A stretch of DNA of 64,000 bases from Eunapius fragilis (lineage: Eukaryota > Porifera > Demospongiae > Spongillida > Spongillidae): NCBI GenBank assembly GCA_963681505.1, contig OY811990.1:4442891-4506890 (forward strand), read 5' to 3'. Shown piece by piece: positions 23,707 through 35,170 of this stretch. Each line of letters starts with the position of its first letter. Positions within the stretch are counted from its first letter, which is position 1. The notes under the pieces were generated by a model. That model did not search any database. It saw nothing but the letters and a program-made list of their open reading frames with translations, and was not told the DNA's origin. A program made the translations under genes and the position numbers.

Positions 23707-24561
23707 CTAACATGCGGTAGCTTGTGCGCCAAAAAAAAATCCACAACCCCATTTGGTGATCTTGGGTACAGCAAAATTAACAGCCTTGACGCATATGCTG
23801 CATGATAGCTAAAGGAAAATAGACGGAATATTAGACAACCTGATTGCAGCCACCTTTGCTCATATCAATAATAACTTACTCCCGCAGCATGCAGCTCCTC
23901 CTGGGTCAAAAGACTTGAGGACGACAGGTATTTACGCGCCATATACGCGCGCATCACGCCAACATAAGCACTTTTGCTCGTGCCGGACATTTCAGACGAC
24001 TATAGAATGGCGGGGGAATATATATTCATATACCGTTTTGTTCATGTGCATGCACATGCGTTCATGTTACATCGATTCCTACTTTCTGCATTCAATTAGG
24101 TATCCCTACTAGTCCGGTTCTTAAAACCGCTAACCTCATCATACACATTCATCTCCTTCTCTTTCAAGTAGTTCATCAGCATTGCTGTGAAATGGGTACA
24201 TGCAGTAATCAGCGTGTTTCCTTAGTATGATATGTGCATTACTTAACTATGCGCAATCGTACGAGAAAGGCTCTGGCCTTTATATTACAATGTATCGAGT
24301 GTGTATACTTACCAGATAGAACTTCACGAAGTTGTTCATCCTCGTAATTCATCGAGCTATAGGCGTTCTCCACAAGTTGTTTATCGAATTCCTCGGAACG
24401 CTCGCCATTCAAGGGTTCGGAGTCAAGTCCGTTCTGCAAAGTCAAACACGTGAGGAAAATATAAATCAGAAGCTAATGCATACCATCGCGTCATCAGCCT
24501 GCAGACGAGCTGCGGTTGACACAGTCAGGAGGGCGGCAAGTAGTGCAAGTTCTCTAAGCAT
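23707..24561 (-). CDS. Small secreted precursor protein with Cys-rich C-terminus (novel)
   Basis: Five exons on the minus strand (24484-24561, 24313-24433, 24135-24184, 23880-23999, 23707-23808) join in phase at GT-AG introns to 156 residues. Residues 1-18 are a signal peptide (MLRELALLAALLTVSTAA). An acidic, Glu/Asp-rich helical middle part follows. The C-terminal exon starts LSCSICVKAVNFAVPKITKW and ends GCGFFFGAQATAC-stop, so cysteines occur only at the end (CxxC, C and a terminal C). The layout of signal, acidic pro-region and short basic/hydrophobic cysteine-bearing C-terminus resembles a secreted peptide precursor, and the CSIC start resembles saposin-like or amoebapore-type domains, but the domain is too short for a full saposin fold. 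I do not recognise the family. The TATA box 49 bp upstream supports a real gene. Confidence 0.7.
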
Positions 24562-24609
24562 TTCGGTCAGTGAAGCAGCGAAGTGTGTTTTGAAGGGTTG
24601 ACGATGAAC

Positions 24610-24637
24610 CTTTATATACGGTGCTACCATGACGTCA
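24610..24637 (-). promoter_or_regulatory. TATA box and CRE-like site of the secreted precursor gene
   Basis: On the minus strand TATATAAAG (24610-24618) lies 49 bp before the ATG, and the palindromic CRE TGACGTCA (24630-24637) lies just upstream. Both are perfect consensus motifs on the correct side of a gene predicted independently. Confidence 0.6.
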
Positions 24638-25069
24638 CAAGTGTAATGCTTAGTGGAATATCCTATGCGATGTATGCCCTGGACACCATATTTGATTTCC
24701 TCACATCCCACGCCACATACAAAAGACGGTTGTAAATTTGCCCTGTACTTAATGGTGCTGAAACGTCTTAATTTGATTGAGTGGTCATGCGGCACGATTT
24801 TACCGCTTGAACTCCTATAGCGGATATTCCCACTCCTCCCCCTCCCCCCCCCTCACCCGGCCCACGCCACAAATTAAATAAACTCCTACAGCATATAATT
24901 TGCACCACCAATTAACACTTATACTTCCATTCCTGTGCAACATTACATTATAAACGTTAAATGCTTCGGCACAACATTACTGACAAATGGCGTGCGGTAT
25001 ATACGCACGTATTGGACTCAGCTGTACGACCTCATTTGCAAAAGGAGGTGCGTAGTTCGTGGTATGGAT

Positions 25070-26170
25070 CGACGGATCCGCCATAAAGATTTTTTAATGC
25101 ATGTGGGATGGGTGGGTGGGTGTTTCCAACCTGTTGTTCATCACTCGTAGTCATGCGTAGCGCCTTGCGCATTACCGCGCGGTTGGATTACATCACTGCA
25201 CTTTCGAAATATAGGCCAATGGGTAAATGTGCAAGTCTTTCAGGTACACCACACCAGCTAGCGCAATGAAAGGACGGTGCTAGTCTTAAAATTCAATTGC
25301 ATGCATAGCTGGGAATGTTAGTGGTAAATACGAATGTCGCAAGTGGTATAAATAGCTTATGGCAAAGAACACTGGCAGTTTTCCTAGCTCCTGATGAATA
25401 GGGCTTATTTTCCGTATATACTGAAACGAGCGAGCCCAGCGGGGCATGCAGGAGCGTATCCACAGAGGATTCCGTGGTGCCCGGAAACTTCCCTCCCCAA
25501 CCACGTTGGCCACCCCTGTCCCGTGTCCCCTCCCTGGTTTATTAATATACAAACGAATTGACTACGCGTACTTAATCATTACACACACTGTTGCATGTGT
25601 TTATCACAAAAGCCTCATGATGCGTGCAAATGCTTGCTGCAATTGTAACATACGACATGCTTGGGTTACTACAACTTCGAGTGTTGTGTCTTCTCAAGAA
25701 CCCGCGTTACTCAGACGACTTCACTAATGGATCATTCCAGTACTCCCATGCAAAATTCATGTTTGCCAGCCAGTTCACTCCTCCAGCATTATGCCAGTTC
25801 AAAGTACGTATGGGTTTTTACAGCCGTACGTGCAAGCTAGGATTACCTGTACCCCAAATAGGTTCAAACGTGTTAATGACTTGAGCATCTTTATGATATC
25901 TCTGTCTTGCATGTATGTGCATGTACAAAGCATAATCATCACCACTCGCAGCACTCTGGCGGAAAATTTATGGGCGCGTGAGAATGCATGTATATATTTG
26001 CACTTGGCTTTCAAAGAGTTAGTCTCGGCCCCAGGCTTCATTCCATTGGCCTGCAGTGATGTAATCCAACCGCGGAAGGCGCTACGCATGACTACGAGTG
26101 ATTAACAACAGGTAGGGAACCCCCCCCCCCTCCCCCACCCTTTTAAAACCATATGACGGATCCACACTTA
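25070..26170. mobile_element. Element with about 150-bp inverted arms
   Basis: Left arm 25075-25215 (ACCTGTTGTTCATCACTCGT, AGTCATGCGTAGCGCC, GGTTGGATTACATCACTGCA) pairs with right arm 26040-26165. GACGGATCC occurs at both outer ends. The 800-bp interior has no recognisable transposase. An open frame at 25624-25884 is unrecognised. Confidence 0.65.
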
Positions 26171-26368
26171 AGCCATTGGAGTCTTGGTGGGTGTAGAATA
26201 GCATCCCACACCAGGTAGGGGGTAGGGGGCTCAGCCCCATGCAGAAGCTCTGTATAACTCGAACATTTCTTGAGACGTGCATGCAATTATGGAGCTGATG
26301 TTGTTGAAGAGGAGGTGGAGGGTATGTGCCCCATACCACGCCCCCACCACAGAGGTTCATACCCAATG

Positions 26369-26760
26369 CGTAGGTTTATACATACACCCAATGTGGAGGT
26401 ATATACACCCAATGTGGAGGCATATAAATGTGGAGGCATATGCACCCAATGTGGAGGCATATAAATGTGGAGGCATATACCCCCAATGTGGAGGTACATA
26501 CACCCAACGTGGAGGCATATACACCCAATGTGGAGGTATACACACCCAATGTGGAGGCATATACCCCCAGTGTGGAGGTACATACACCCAACGTGGAGGC
26601 ATATACACCCAATGTGGAGGCATATACACCCAATGTGGAGGCATATACACCCAATGTGGAGGCATACACACCCAATGTGGAGGTATACACGCCCAATGTG
26701 GAGGTACATACAACCAATGTAGACACATATACACCCAATGTGGAGACATATACATCGCCA
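26369..26760. repeat. 21-bp minisatellite
   Basis: Units ATACACCCAATGTGGAGGCA plus T, about 18 copies with A/G variants. Because 21 is a multiple of 3, five or six reading frames stay open and give heptad repeats such as TPNVEAY. These are not convincing genes. Confidence 0.95.
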
Positions 26761-27166
26761 TATGAACTCAGGACCCTTACACTACATGTAAGGTAGAATT
26801 ATGGGTACATCTATGATTGTTACATGTAGTGCATGCCTTTGGTGTACATATGAGTTGGGGTATGGGGTGCATGTGGGACATTTGCCACATTGTTGCCCCT
26901 CATTGGCAATAAGTGATACAACCATCAGAGTTGCACATTTTAAAAATCCCCCCTCTAAGGTTTTCAAAACCCAGTGTGTGGGACTGTGTGCTAGTGGTAG
27001 TGTTCAATGTTATGTTCACTGTTCTACTGTGTGATGTGTAGAGCTATTGGCGTGTGTGTGTGTGAATTAAACTCATGTTGGTCTAATGTTGTGTAGGTTA
27101 GGTGGTTTGTCGGCTATACGCTGTGTGCTTGTGTGTCAGTGGGGTAACCTGGTGTGTACATGCTGT

Positions 27167-27340
27167 TATTAAGGGATAACAGGTGACACAACCCATCATC
27201 GATAAAAAACATTAATGGAGCATGGGCAGAAGGGGGGGGGGGGGGGAGGCAAATGCTAAGTTGAAACGTTTAGGAGCACTTTATGCCAAGCAAGAAATTC
27301 TGTGCATGGGTTGTGTAACTTGTTATCCCTTTATTGACAA
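27167..27340. repeat. Small inverted repeat
   Basis: TAAGGGATAACAGGTGACAC plus AACCCAT on the left pairs with ATGGGTTGTGTAACTTGTTA plus TCCCTTTA on the right. The interior has a G run. Probably a MITE remnant. 26770-27160 shows no gene. Confidence 0.5.
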
Positions 27341-27671
27341 AGAGGGAAAAAATATGGGAGGGGGCGGGGCACTCCCGCCCCATCAATGAAACTATGCTGT
27401 TAAGTACAAAGATATGAAAGCTATGATGCAATCTTATTGTATTGGGGCAAAGTTCCAAGCCAGTATGATGAGTATAATCCTTCAATACATGACTGATCTG
27501 GATTGATGTATATTATTTGAAACAAGATGTATGAATTGCATATTTATAGTATTCACTTACATGCACAAGATTGTAAAGAAGATAGTTGATTGCAACAGTT
27601 ATTGCCACCCTTAATCCAATTAAATCATGTGCCAATCAAATTAATGGAGTCAAACTTTACAATAACTGGCA

Positions 27672-27936
27672 TCACAAAACTTGAACAATCTCTACCACTA
27701 AAAAGGCCAACCAAACTCTAGCAAATAGTGGAAGGGTTCCTGCAAAGAAAGCTACAGCTACATCTGATGGATGAAGCTGTGAAACAAGGTTAGTGGTTTT
27801 TCGAGATGCCCATATAAATGAAGGTATGAATTGCCATCTTAATTTGGCAGGATTGCACAACAAGTTGTTTAAAAACTGGTCCACTAGAGCTGCAAGTAAT
27901 TTGAACACGCGGGTACCGTTATGGACGTACTGTGTG
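27672..27936 (-). other. Hydrophobic open frame, unrecognised
   Basis: Minus-strand frame preceded by an acceptor-like TTCACACAG near 27929. It reads hydrophobic segments (FKLLAALVDQFLNNLL, VAVAFFAGTLPLFARV, WLAFLVVEIVQVL). It lies just downstream of the Frag1-like exons but beyond their stop codon. Could be an exon of another membrane protein or chance. Confidence 0.2.
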
Positions 27937-28016
27937 AACAGGTGATGCAAATAGACAAATAGTACACTATGTACATGAATTCACTGAATAATTGCAATGA
28001 TCCTAAAAATGCTAGC

Positions 28017-28469
28017 CTACATGCATACATTTGTTAAAATGCACGTAACACTGGAAATGTCAATGCAATCAATTCCATGGAAAAAAATGTAGCTAAAAGC
28101 AAATGATAATTCTGCCAAACCAGCGATGCTGTGTGCTGAAAATATAATATACAGAAAGAGAACTTGAGATCTAAAATATAATGATATCTGATTCCATACC
28201 ATAGGGCTTGCATTCATTGATGTGCAGATTAGAGAAATGAAGAAACGTGGTGGTGGAAACAAAGTTTATGAGGAGCATGACCGTCCGCAGCCTCATACTG
28301 AGCTTGTCCTTTTATCAGTGAAGTGAAATTGAATTAGCTGTACGTAATCATATTGACAACATTAACAATACCTTAGTTTCCAGTTCGTCAAAGAATGATA
28401 GGATAAGAAAGCACAGCATTTGGACAACAGATAGGAGGGTCGTCGTAATCCATGCATAGACATGTATAA
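28017..28469 (-). CDS. Frag1/DRAM/TMEM150/PGAP2-type membrane protein, last three exons
   Basis: Three minus-strand exons (28372-28469, 28200-28308, 28017-28135) join in phase at GT-AG introns to about 107 residues plus stop. They read a membrane helix (WITTTLLSVVQMLCFLILSF), a short loop, a second helix (TVMLLINFVSTTTFLH), the motif HINECKPYG, and FSYIFFHGIDCID near the end. In the Frag1/DRAM/Sfk1 family the last part carries a comparable H-N..C.P pattern, a helix and an FH.T...DF-like motif. I infer this family from that pattern; it was not searched. The phase at the first exon requires an upstream exon ending in G. N-terminal exons should lie above 28470 but I could not place them. The gene may be complete or a fragment. 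Confidence 0.45.
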
Positions 28470-28479
28470 CTGAAAGTAG

Positions 28480-29554
28480 TACAGAAATTATGATATTATG
28501 CTCAAATGTATAATTGCATGAATGAAATACGGACAGAAGTTATGTATATACTGTGCTCAAATACAGGGGAGGGGGGTACAAGTGGGTGTGGCTAGAAATT
28601 TACTATACCACAACTGATGATCAAAATGACGTTGAAAAATGCGATCTCTATAGGTTGCTATTTACACTACAAAAAGAACATGCAATGTTGTATAAAAATC
28701 AAGGCAAAAATCTAATTACTACCGCATCTAGTAATAAAATTAAGTACATAATGAATTTTCTGCAGTTACTAAACTCTTTCACATGATCACATGCTACAAT
28801 TACGAGAGGGGTTGGTTCCCATACTAAGGTGGATTGAATGCCCATCAAATGGCCAGGGGTATATCGCATAACACGGTTTCTGCATAAAATTTTGTGGTGC
28901 ATCTTTACTGCAATGACGTATGCTGTCACTCTTTAGTGCTCTATGCCTGCCTGCCTACCTGCCTACCTGCCAAGGCAATTATAGTTTGATTAAAACACTC
29001 AATCATGGGAAGCGCGATTCCTAGAATTTGCTCCCCCTTGATCCGCCGCGCCAAAATCATCTATGATCTATTGGCTATTGCAGTAAGCGTATACACTTGT
29101 TAAACCACTACTGATGACAAAACAGATTTATGTCCTCTGTTAGGGGTGTGCCTCTGTTAGGGGTGTGTGTGAGTGTGTGACCTCATCTGTAGGAATAGCC
29201 CATTGATCCATCTGTTGACAAAGGTGAGACATGGGTAGGCATGAGACAACTGTGGGGACCCTGTAGGAGGCTGGTGATAAGGGTAAGGAGGGAAGGTCAG
29301 GGTTGTAAAGGACAGATCACCAGGGAGAAAGTCAAGGAGTCAAGTTAATCAGGGTAAGAGAGCGAATGGTAATCTGCCTATCACTGTAACGCTTTCAATG
29401 AGGGCTGTTTCCAGGAGGGTGTGTGGGCTCACGATCACCTCCCTCCCCCCCTCCCCTCTAAATCAACATTTAGCCACTGCCCTTAGTGTTGTAAGTATCA
29501 CATTCTATCTGGTTGTGTGTGTATGTGTGTGTATGTGTGTGTGTGTGTGTTTGT

Positions 29555-29631
<77 letters not shown>

Positions 29632-29980
29632 GGCGGTGTGTGTTGCGCGTCTCTACATGTGGAAGTGCACAATGAAGCTAAACAAATGGTTACTGGGGAT
29701 TGCATGAACATGATATATGGGGCATGTGGGAGAGAGTAGCTAGCCGGGGGCTGGTATGCAAAGACTTTTTAAAAATAAACAACACTATAAACACATAAGC
29801 ATTTGTTGAGGAGTTTGTGGGATTTGCAGCCCGATCAGTACCCACTGTCAATGGGCTCACAATGTAATGACCACCAGGCTGATGTTTAAAATAAACACTC
29901 CTCCCAAAAAGGACACAAAAATGGCTTACTGCATGTATGTATGACCTCTCATGAAGGATTAATTTCTGACGTCAACTTTG
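28480..29980. other. Intergenic, with (GT)n at 29513-29632
   Basis: No convincing gene. The GT tract is over 100 bp. A direct repeat CCTCTGTTAGGGGTGTG x2 lies near 29138-29170. This region may hide 5' exons of the Frag1-like gene. Confidence 0.6.
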
Positions 29981-29984
29981 ATGC

Positions 29985-30090
29985 TCCTTCCTGGAAGAAT
30001 TTTATAATATGCGCTAGGCCCCTTTTCGCTGCCTCGAGCCCATACGAATATAGGACAGTTCACGCAAGAATACTGGCCTTTACCTCTCCG
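29985..30090. mobile_element. Fragment of the foldback element family
   Basis: AATATGCGCTAGGCCCCTTT plus TCGCTGCC matches the reverse complement of 13135-13180. Confidence 0.5.
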
Positions 30091-30091
30091 A

Positions 30092-30222
<131 letters not shown>

Positions 30223-30789
30223 GATAAGGCAGTGTTAACTAATGTAGAGATACGCCTCAACAATTACGCAGGTGCCCCTTTGTATGAAATTAAAAAAAGA
30301 TGCTTTACCCCATTAAATACTATAACTTCCAACGTACGTACGGACGTCCGCGTGCCTATAGCGCCTACGTACCTAGCAACCAATAGGAACGACCACCTCA
30401 CACACAAAAGTACATAGCAACGCGTACTTGGCGACATGTCGTGCCACAAAACCTACATACCTCTACAGGAGGTATTAATGTCGTCACATGCAGTAACGCA
30501 ACGCTATAATTGTGGTTCACTACTATCTGACAATAATAATCCCATGAAGTTATTTGTATTGCGCGGGCATGTGAAAGAGGTTGCGTAGCAACCGTATGTT
30601 AGAACAGGTAGTATACTTATATTTATATATATACATGTTTTATTTGGCGGGACGCCACGCAAAGTGTGATCCAAGTGCGCGCGAATCTCTTCGTAAAACA
30701 GTCCACGAACGTGATTGGGTGATATAGCACAGGGCATGCATATTAAAGACTATTTAGAAATCAGCCCGTGATTTTTCACTTAGATGTGA

Positions 30790-32372
30790 ATGGTGGCAGT
30801 CAAAGGAAAACTCAAGGTCAACTCCCACGCAGACATCAAGCAGTCCCTATATTCAGCAGTCACCCTGACTAGGTTGGGTATGTTTGGCAAAGCAGTATTG
30901 CCCCCCACAATGTCATTGACACAACATGCATGGGAGCTGCTAAAAACTAAGCACTCAAGTTGCACACCTCCTTCGACTCCTGCCCCAGAGCCAACTCCCC
31001 TTCCTCCATCTCTGGGCCCTGAGTTCAACATTGCAGCCACCCTGCAATCTTTTCCCAAAGGAATATCAGCAGGTCCCTCAGGCCCCAGGGTTCAGCATCT
31101 CCATGATGTAGTAGGTATCCCCTTACCTTCTCCACTTTGTGTCTCCCTGAAGAGTGTTGTACATCTCCTGGCATCAGGCAAGGTCCCATTTGAAGTGTCT
31201 AGATACATTGCTGGTGGCAACTTGACAGCACTGGAAAAAAATTAAACATAACAGCCCCCAGATATCAGGCCGACTGCAGTGGGAGAAACCCTGAGAAGGC
31301 TTGTTTATGTGGCTTAGTAAAGGAAAAGGCATCAGATTTCTTCAACCTCTCCAACTGGGAGTGGCTTGTACCTCAGGGACTGAAAAGATTGTACATGGTC
31401 TAAGACGCTGTGATGAGGATCATTGGTTAGACATTGACTTTGCATGCAGTCATTAAGATTGACATGAAAAATGCTTTTGACCTTGTTTCCAGGAAAGCTC
31501 TTCTTTTAGAATGCTTAAAATTCTTTCCAGAACTTCTTCCCTGGGCAACGTGGTATTATGGTTCCCAACCTTTTTTGTTTCACCCTTTGGCATTTTATCC
31601 TCTGAAACACGGAATTGGGTACCCTAATTTTTGCCTTAGTGCTGCACAGGATAGTGTCATCAATTGATGCTGACGATGACTGTCTTAGCCTGTATATGGT
31701 ACCTTGGTGATGGGGTTTTAGCTGGGTCTAAGTCATCACTGCTCTGGGCCCTCACCGTTATTGAGAACATGGGTCCTACTTTGGGTATCTTCGTCAATCT
31801 ATCAAAATGTGAGGTGTTCTGTGGGTCTGACACTACTGAAAACAATGGTTCCGGATTCAATGAAAGCCTTCCACTCTCCCAACCTAGATATCTTTGGTGC
31901 TACTATTGGTGACTATATCCATTGTGCCAAATTCATTGCCCCTAAACGGGTTGAGGCCTTGAAGTTGCTGTACAGGCTTCAGGATGTTGCCGTCATTGAC
32001 CCCCAGGTGGCTTTCACCCTACTTTGTGTGTGTGTTAGTTTTTGTAGGCTGGCTCACATCGCTCGGTCCACTCCCCCCAGCTTATCCTCTGACCCTTTGC
32101 AGATATTTGGCATGGCAGTGAAGGAATGTTTTGCCACATGTTCTGCTTTGGACCTCACTGAGCATGCCTGGCAGCAAGCACACGTGGGTCTGAGGTATGG
32201 AGGTTTGGGGTTGCGTTCTCTGGCTCTGCATGCCTGTGCTGCGTACATTGCTTCTATTAGCTCCTCGGGTTTTGCAGATGTAGATAACCAACATCTAAAG
32301 CATGCCGTGAACACCTTCAATGGCCTATGGTGTCTACTCAGATATATGGAAAATAACCATGCACATGCAATC
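30790..32372 (+). pseudogene. Non-LTR retrotransposon reverse transcriptase, degenerate
   Basis: Plus-strand pieces in shifting frames. An N-terminal part with FPKGISAGPSGPRVQHL and LLASGKVP; an RT core with IKIDMKNAFDLVSRKALL; then WYLGDGVLAGS, LGIFVNLSKCEVF, GATIGDYIHCAKFIAPKR and GLRYGGLGLRSLALHA. The D of FDLVS is kept, but the second catalytic box reads YLGD where an aspartate pair (Y.DD) is expected. Several stops and frameshifts (near 31243 and 31400) confirm it is dead. The related element at 15.2-17.5 kb supplies the C-terminal part of this family. Confidence 0.85.
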
Positions 32373-32848
32373 ATTACCTATATGTGCATGTGCTTCTGTA
32401 CTTTTTTATATGTTTATCCCATCGTGTGGAGGTACATGCTATATATATCCCCAAGTGCATCATATGCTTACGTTTCGAGTCATTCAAGCTGACAATACAG
32501 ACTGTGACTAGGAGAAACAGTAGTGCTAGCTGGAACAAGAAGTTAGTGGCATTCAATATACGGTACCATGTTTTCTAGCTGCTTGTACAATGGCGCGTGG
32601 GTAAAATATATGAAGTAGAGAAAGACGTGAATAATTCTTAGCTGAGTCATTAAACTCATTGCTATCTGATATATGTAGCGAATGAAAAGCCAATCACTTT
32701 GTAGACCGCTAATGGTGGGCCAGAAGTTTGGAATCTGTAAAACGAGAATGTGCAGTACATGGTTTCAACATAAAGATGATTGTGAGTGTGCATGTGCTTG
32801 TGCGTGTGTGAATAGTGACCCTGGAGGTCGCGCTATTGTTATATGCAT

Positions 32849-32993
32849 ATAGAAATGTGCTAAATATAGGACTATGACATTTTCCCTTCTGATAAGACCT
32901 TGTTTCCTTGCTTTTTACACCACCAATGTCATAATCAAATCCTGATCCCACCAACTTTCTCGTAGAGAATGTTTTTATTTACTTGTAGCCTTA
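32849..32993. mobile_element. Right half of the palindromic MITE family
   Basis: Nearly identical to 45708-45841 (GAAATGTGCTAAATATAGGA, then TTTTACACCACCAATGTCAT, ending TTTTTATTTACTTGT) but without the left arm. Confidence 0.85.
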
Positions 32994-33362
32994 GGCATTA
33001 ACTACAAATATATTCAAATCACACGTTTATTGAATATGATCGAAGCCACGATACCTTACTGTAGTTAAAATGTGCTCAGGGTTATATGCAGTGGATGCAT
33101 GTACTTAATTAAGAGTGTCAATAGAGCACGGAGAATGTCTGCTAGCACACAATGGTCTAAAACCAAAAAGCCGTGTTCAGCAATCATCGTCTGCATCTAT
33201 ATGGTCGCTGAGGGGTGCCACAGGTGGGGGTCCTCACTGATAACGGAAAATAGGTCATTCATTACTAAACTGACTTCTGAACATTTGAATTGCACGCTAG
33301 ACTATACTTTTCATGGTCCATGTATCCGGCCTATAGAAAATTATTGCGTAATATAAAGGTCT

Positions 33363-33874
33363 GCGCGGGATTCAATACCAGGAAAGCAGATATATAGCGT
33401 ACTGAATCCCACGCCTGAGGGATTTTTGCCGCAAAAGGAGACCTATAACGCATGTTTTTTTTTTTTACAAGTTCTCAAATGATTTCATTTCATGGCATCG
33501 CGGATCACATTGCATGATGATGATAACTTGAAGATTCTGAAGTGCAAGTGCACTGCTTCGACGACAGATGGATAGAAATCAAAGATGCTCTATTTGCCAT
33601 CCTTTACATCGAGCCAAAAGGGACCTATATTACGTAATAATTTTCTAGGAAGGCCATGCATGAAAAGTAGTCTGGCGTGCAATTGAAAAATGGATAGACC
33701 AGTTTTACGTTATCAGTAGAGCTATAGGACCTAGGTACCTCTTAGTAATGAAATCATATGAGAACTTGTAAAAAAAAAAAAAAACCACCCGCGCTATGCT
33801 TCTTTTTGCGGCTAAGATCCTCAGGCTCGGGATTCAGTACGCTATATCTGCTTTCCTGGTACGGAATCACGCGC
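33363..33874. mobile_element. Foldback MITE, 512 bp
   Basis: Arms of about 130 bp: GCGCGGGATTCAATACCAGG and AAAGCAGATATATAGCG on the left pair with CGCTATATCTGCTTTCCTGG on the right. The oligo-T/oligo-A stretches near 33460 and 33770 also pair. No coding. Confidence 0.8.
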
Positions 33875-34431
33875 AAAGCTATTTAATTTTTTAGTATAAA
33901 AATATAGCTAGCTTTCGTGTGACCATGCAGAGCATGACAACTTTTGAAAGGAACGAGTTTTGAGTGGAGTAGCTTTCCAAATCGGTCTCATCAGTGGATA
34001 CGTGCATGATGGGGCATACTTTCCTATAGATACTCCCTGTGTGAACCCAGGAGTACAATAGTGGTGCTTGAAAAAGCTCTGCAAGCTGTACTGTAATAGT
34101 GTGCTGGACTTCTACCAGTGGACACCCGGCTAGCTTTATTAAGTTCCCTTCATGTTGGGACATCCACACCACTACAAGGCCCCTTGCTCCTCCTCATCAG
34201 GGTACTCCTATTTCCTTGGATGCTGCACTTCCACATTGGGACACTGCCTCTCTAAGACCCCCCCCCCCCCCTCCACACAGTATACCCCTCCTACTCCACC
34301 ACTACATGCAACCCCCACTTCCACCTCCACAATTACACACCATTTGGGTACCCTAATACACTATCTTCATATCTGGAGAGGGTCTGCTGTATTCTTGTAG
34401 CCCACCTGGACACCTTGTTATTATCAGAAAT

Positions 34432-34480
34432 AGATTAAGCAAGTAATGAAAACATTCTCTATGAGAAAGTTGGTGTCATA
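34432..34480. mobile_element. Terminal scrap of the palindromic MITE
   Basis: AAGCAAGTAATGAAAACATT plus CTCTATGAGAAAGTTGGTG, the family's left end. 33890-34430 has no gene. Confidence 0.6.
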
Positions 34481-34853
34481 TAGCCGGACTTTCAAAAGAG
34501 TGGCAATTGAGTGTTAATCTTGTATTCGCGTGAATGCCATGGTAACTCTAAAATGAAATTAGTGAACAAATGTGTGTTATGACCCATTTTCCATACAATA
34601 CATAGTTTATCCTGAAAGAAAATTACAGCGTTGTTTAGTTTGGGCCATTAATATTATCGCTAATGCTCATCGATAAATACAACGGCAAAAGATGACACGC
34701 TACATTAACGTAACCGCGATGCATAGTTTCCAAAAATTTTGATGTACCACGCTTCGCAACAGAGGCGTGACGGAAAGAGCGAGAATGTGCATGGGGAGGC
34801 CATGCGAAACAATTTGAATATATACCATGCATAGGAATTAAATCAATCGGCCG

Positions 34854-35170
34854 TTGTATGCATGTGGCGCACATCAGATTCTATATAAATTAATAGATGT
34901 TGCTATGCCTATCTTTCCCTCCTGTGGCACCTCTTATGCCATCTGTCACCAGAAGCAGGAGTCCAGCAAGGTGACTCCATTCATAGGCGGCCCTTTATTC
35001 TTTGCATTGAGTCTCGCGGAGAGATCACAGCGATACGATGATTGCTGTACACTGGTTTTACGTGCTTGGTTTCTAGACCATGGTGTGCTAGCAGACAGTC
35101 CCCGTGCTCCATTGACACTCTTAATTGACCTTCCACTTGGCCTGCACGAAAACGCGATCCTTTAAATCAG
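34854..35170 (+). pseudogene. Reverse transcriptase fragment
   Basis: A plus-strand frame reads GGPLFFALSLAERS, then RAWFLDHGVLADSPRAPLT and LPLGLH. This resembles the Y.DDGVLAG...LT.IE..GPPLGL region of the retrotransposon family, with the catalytic aspartate lost (FLDH). Too short and degraded to function. Confidence 0.55.
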
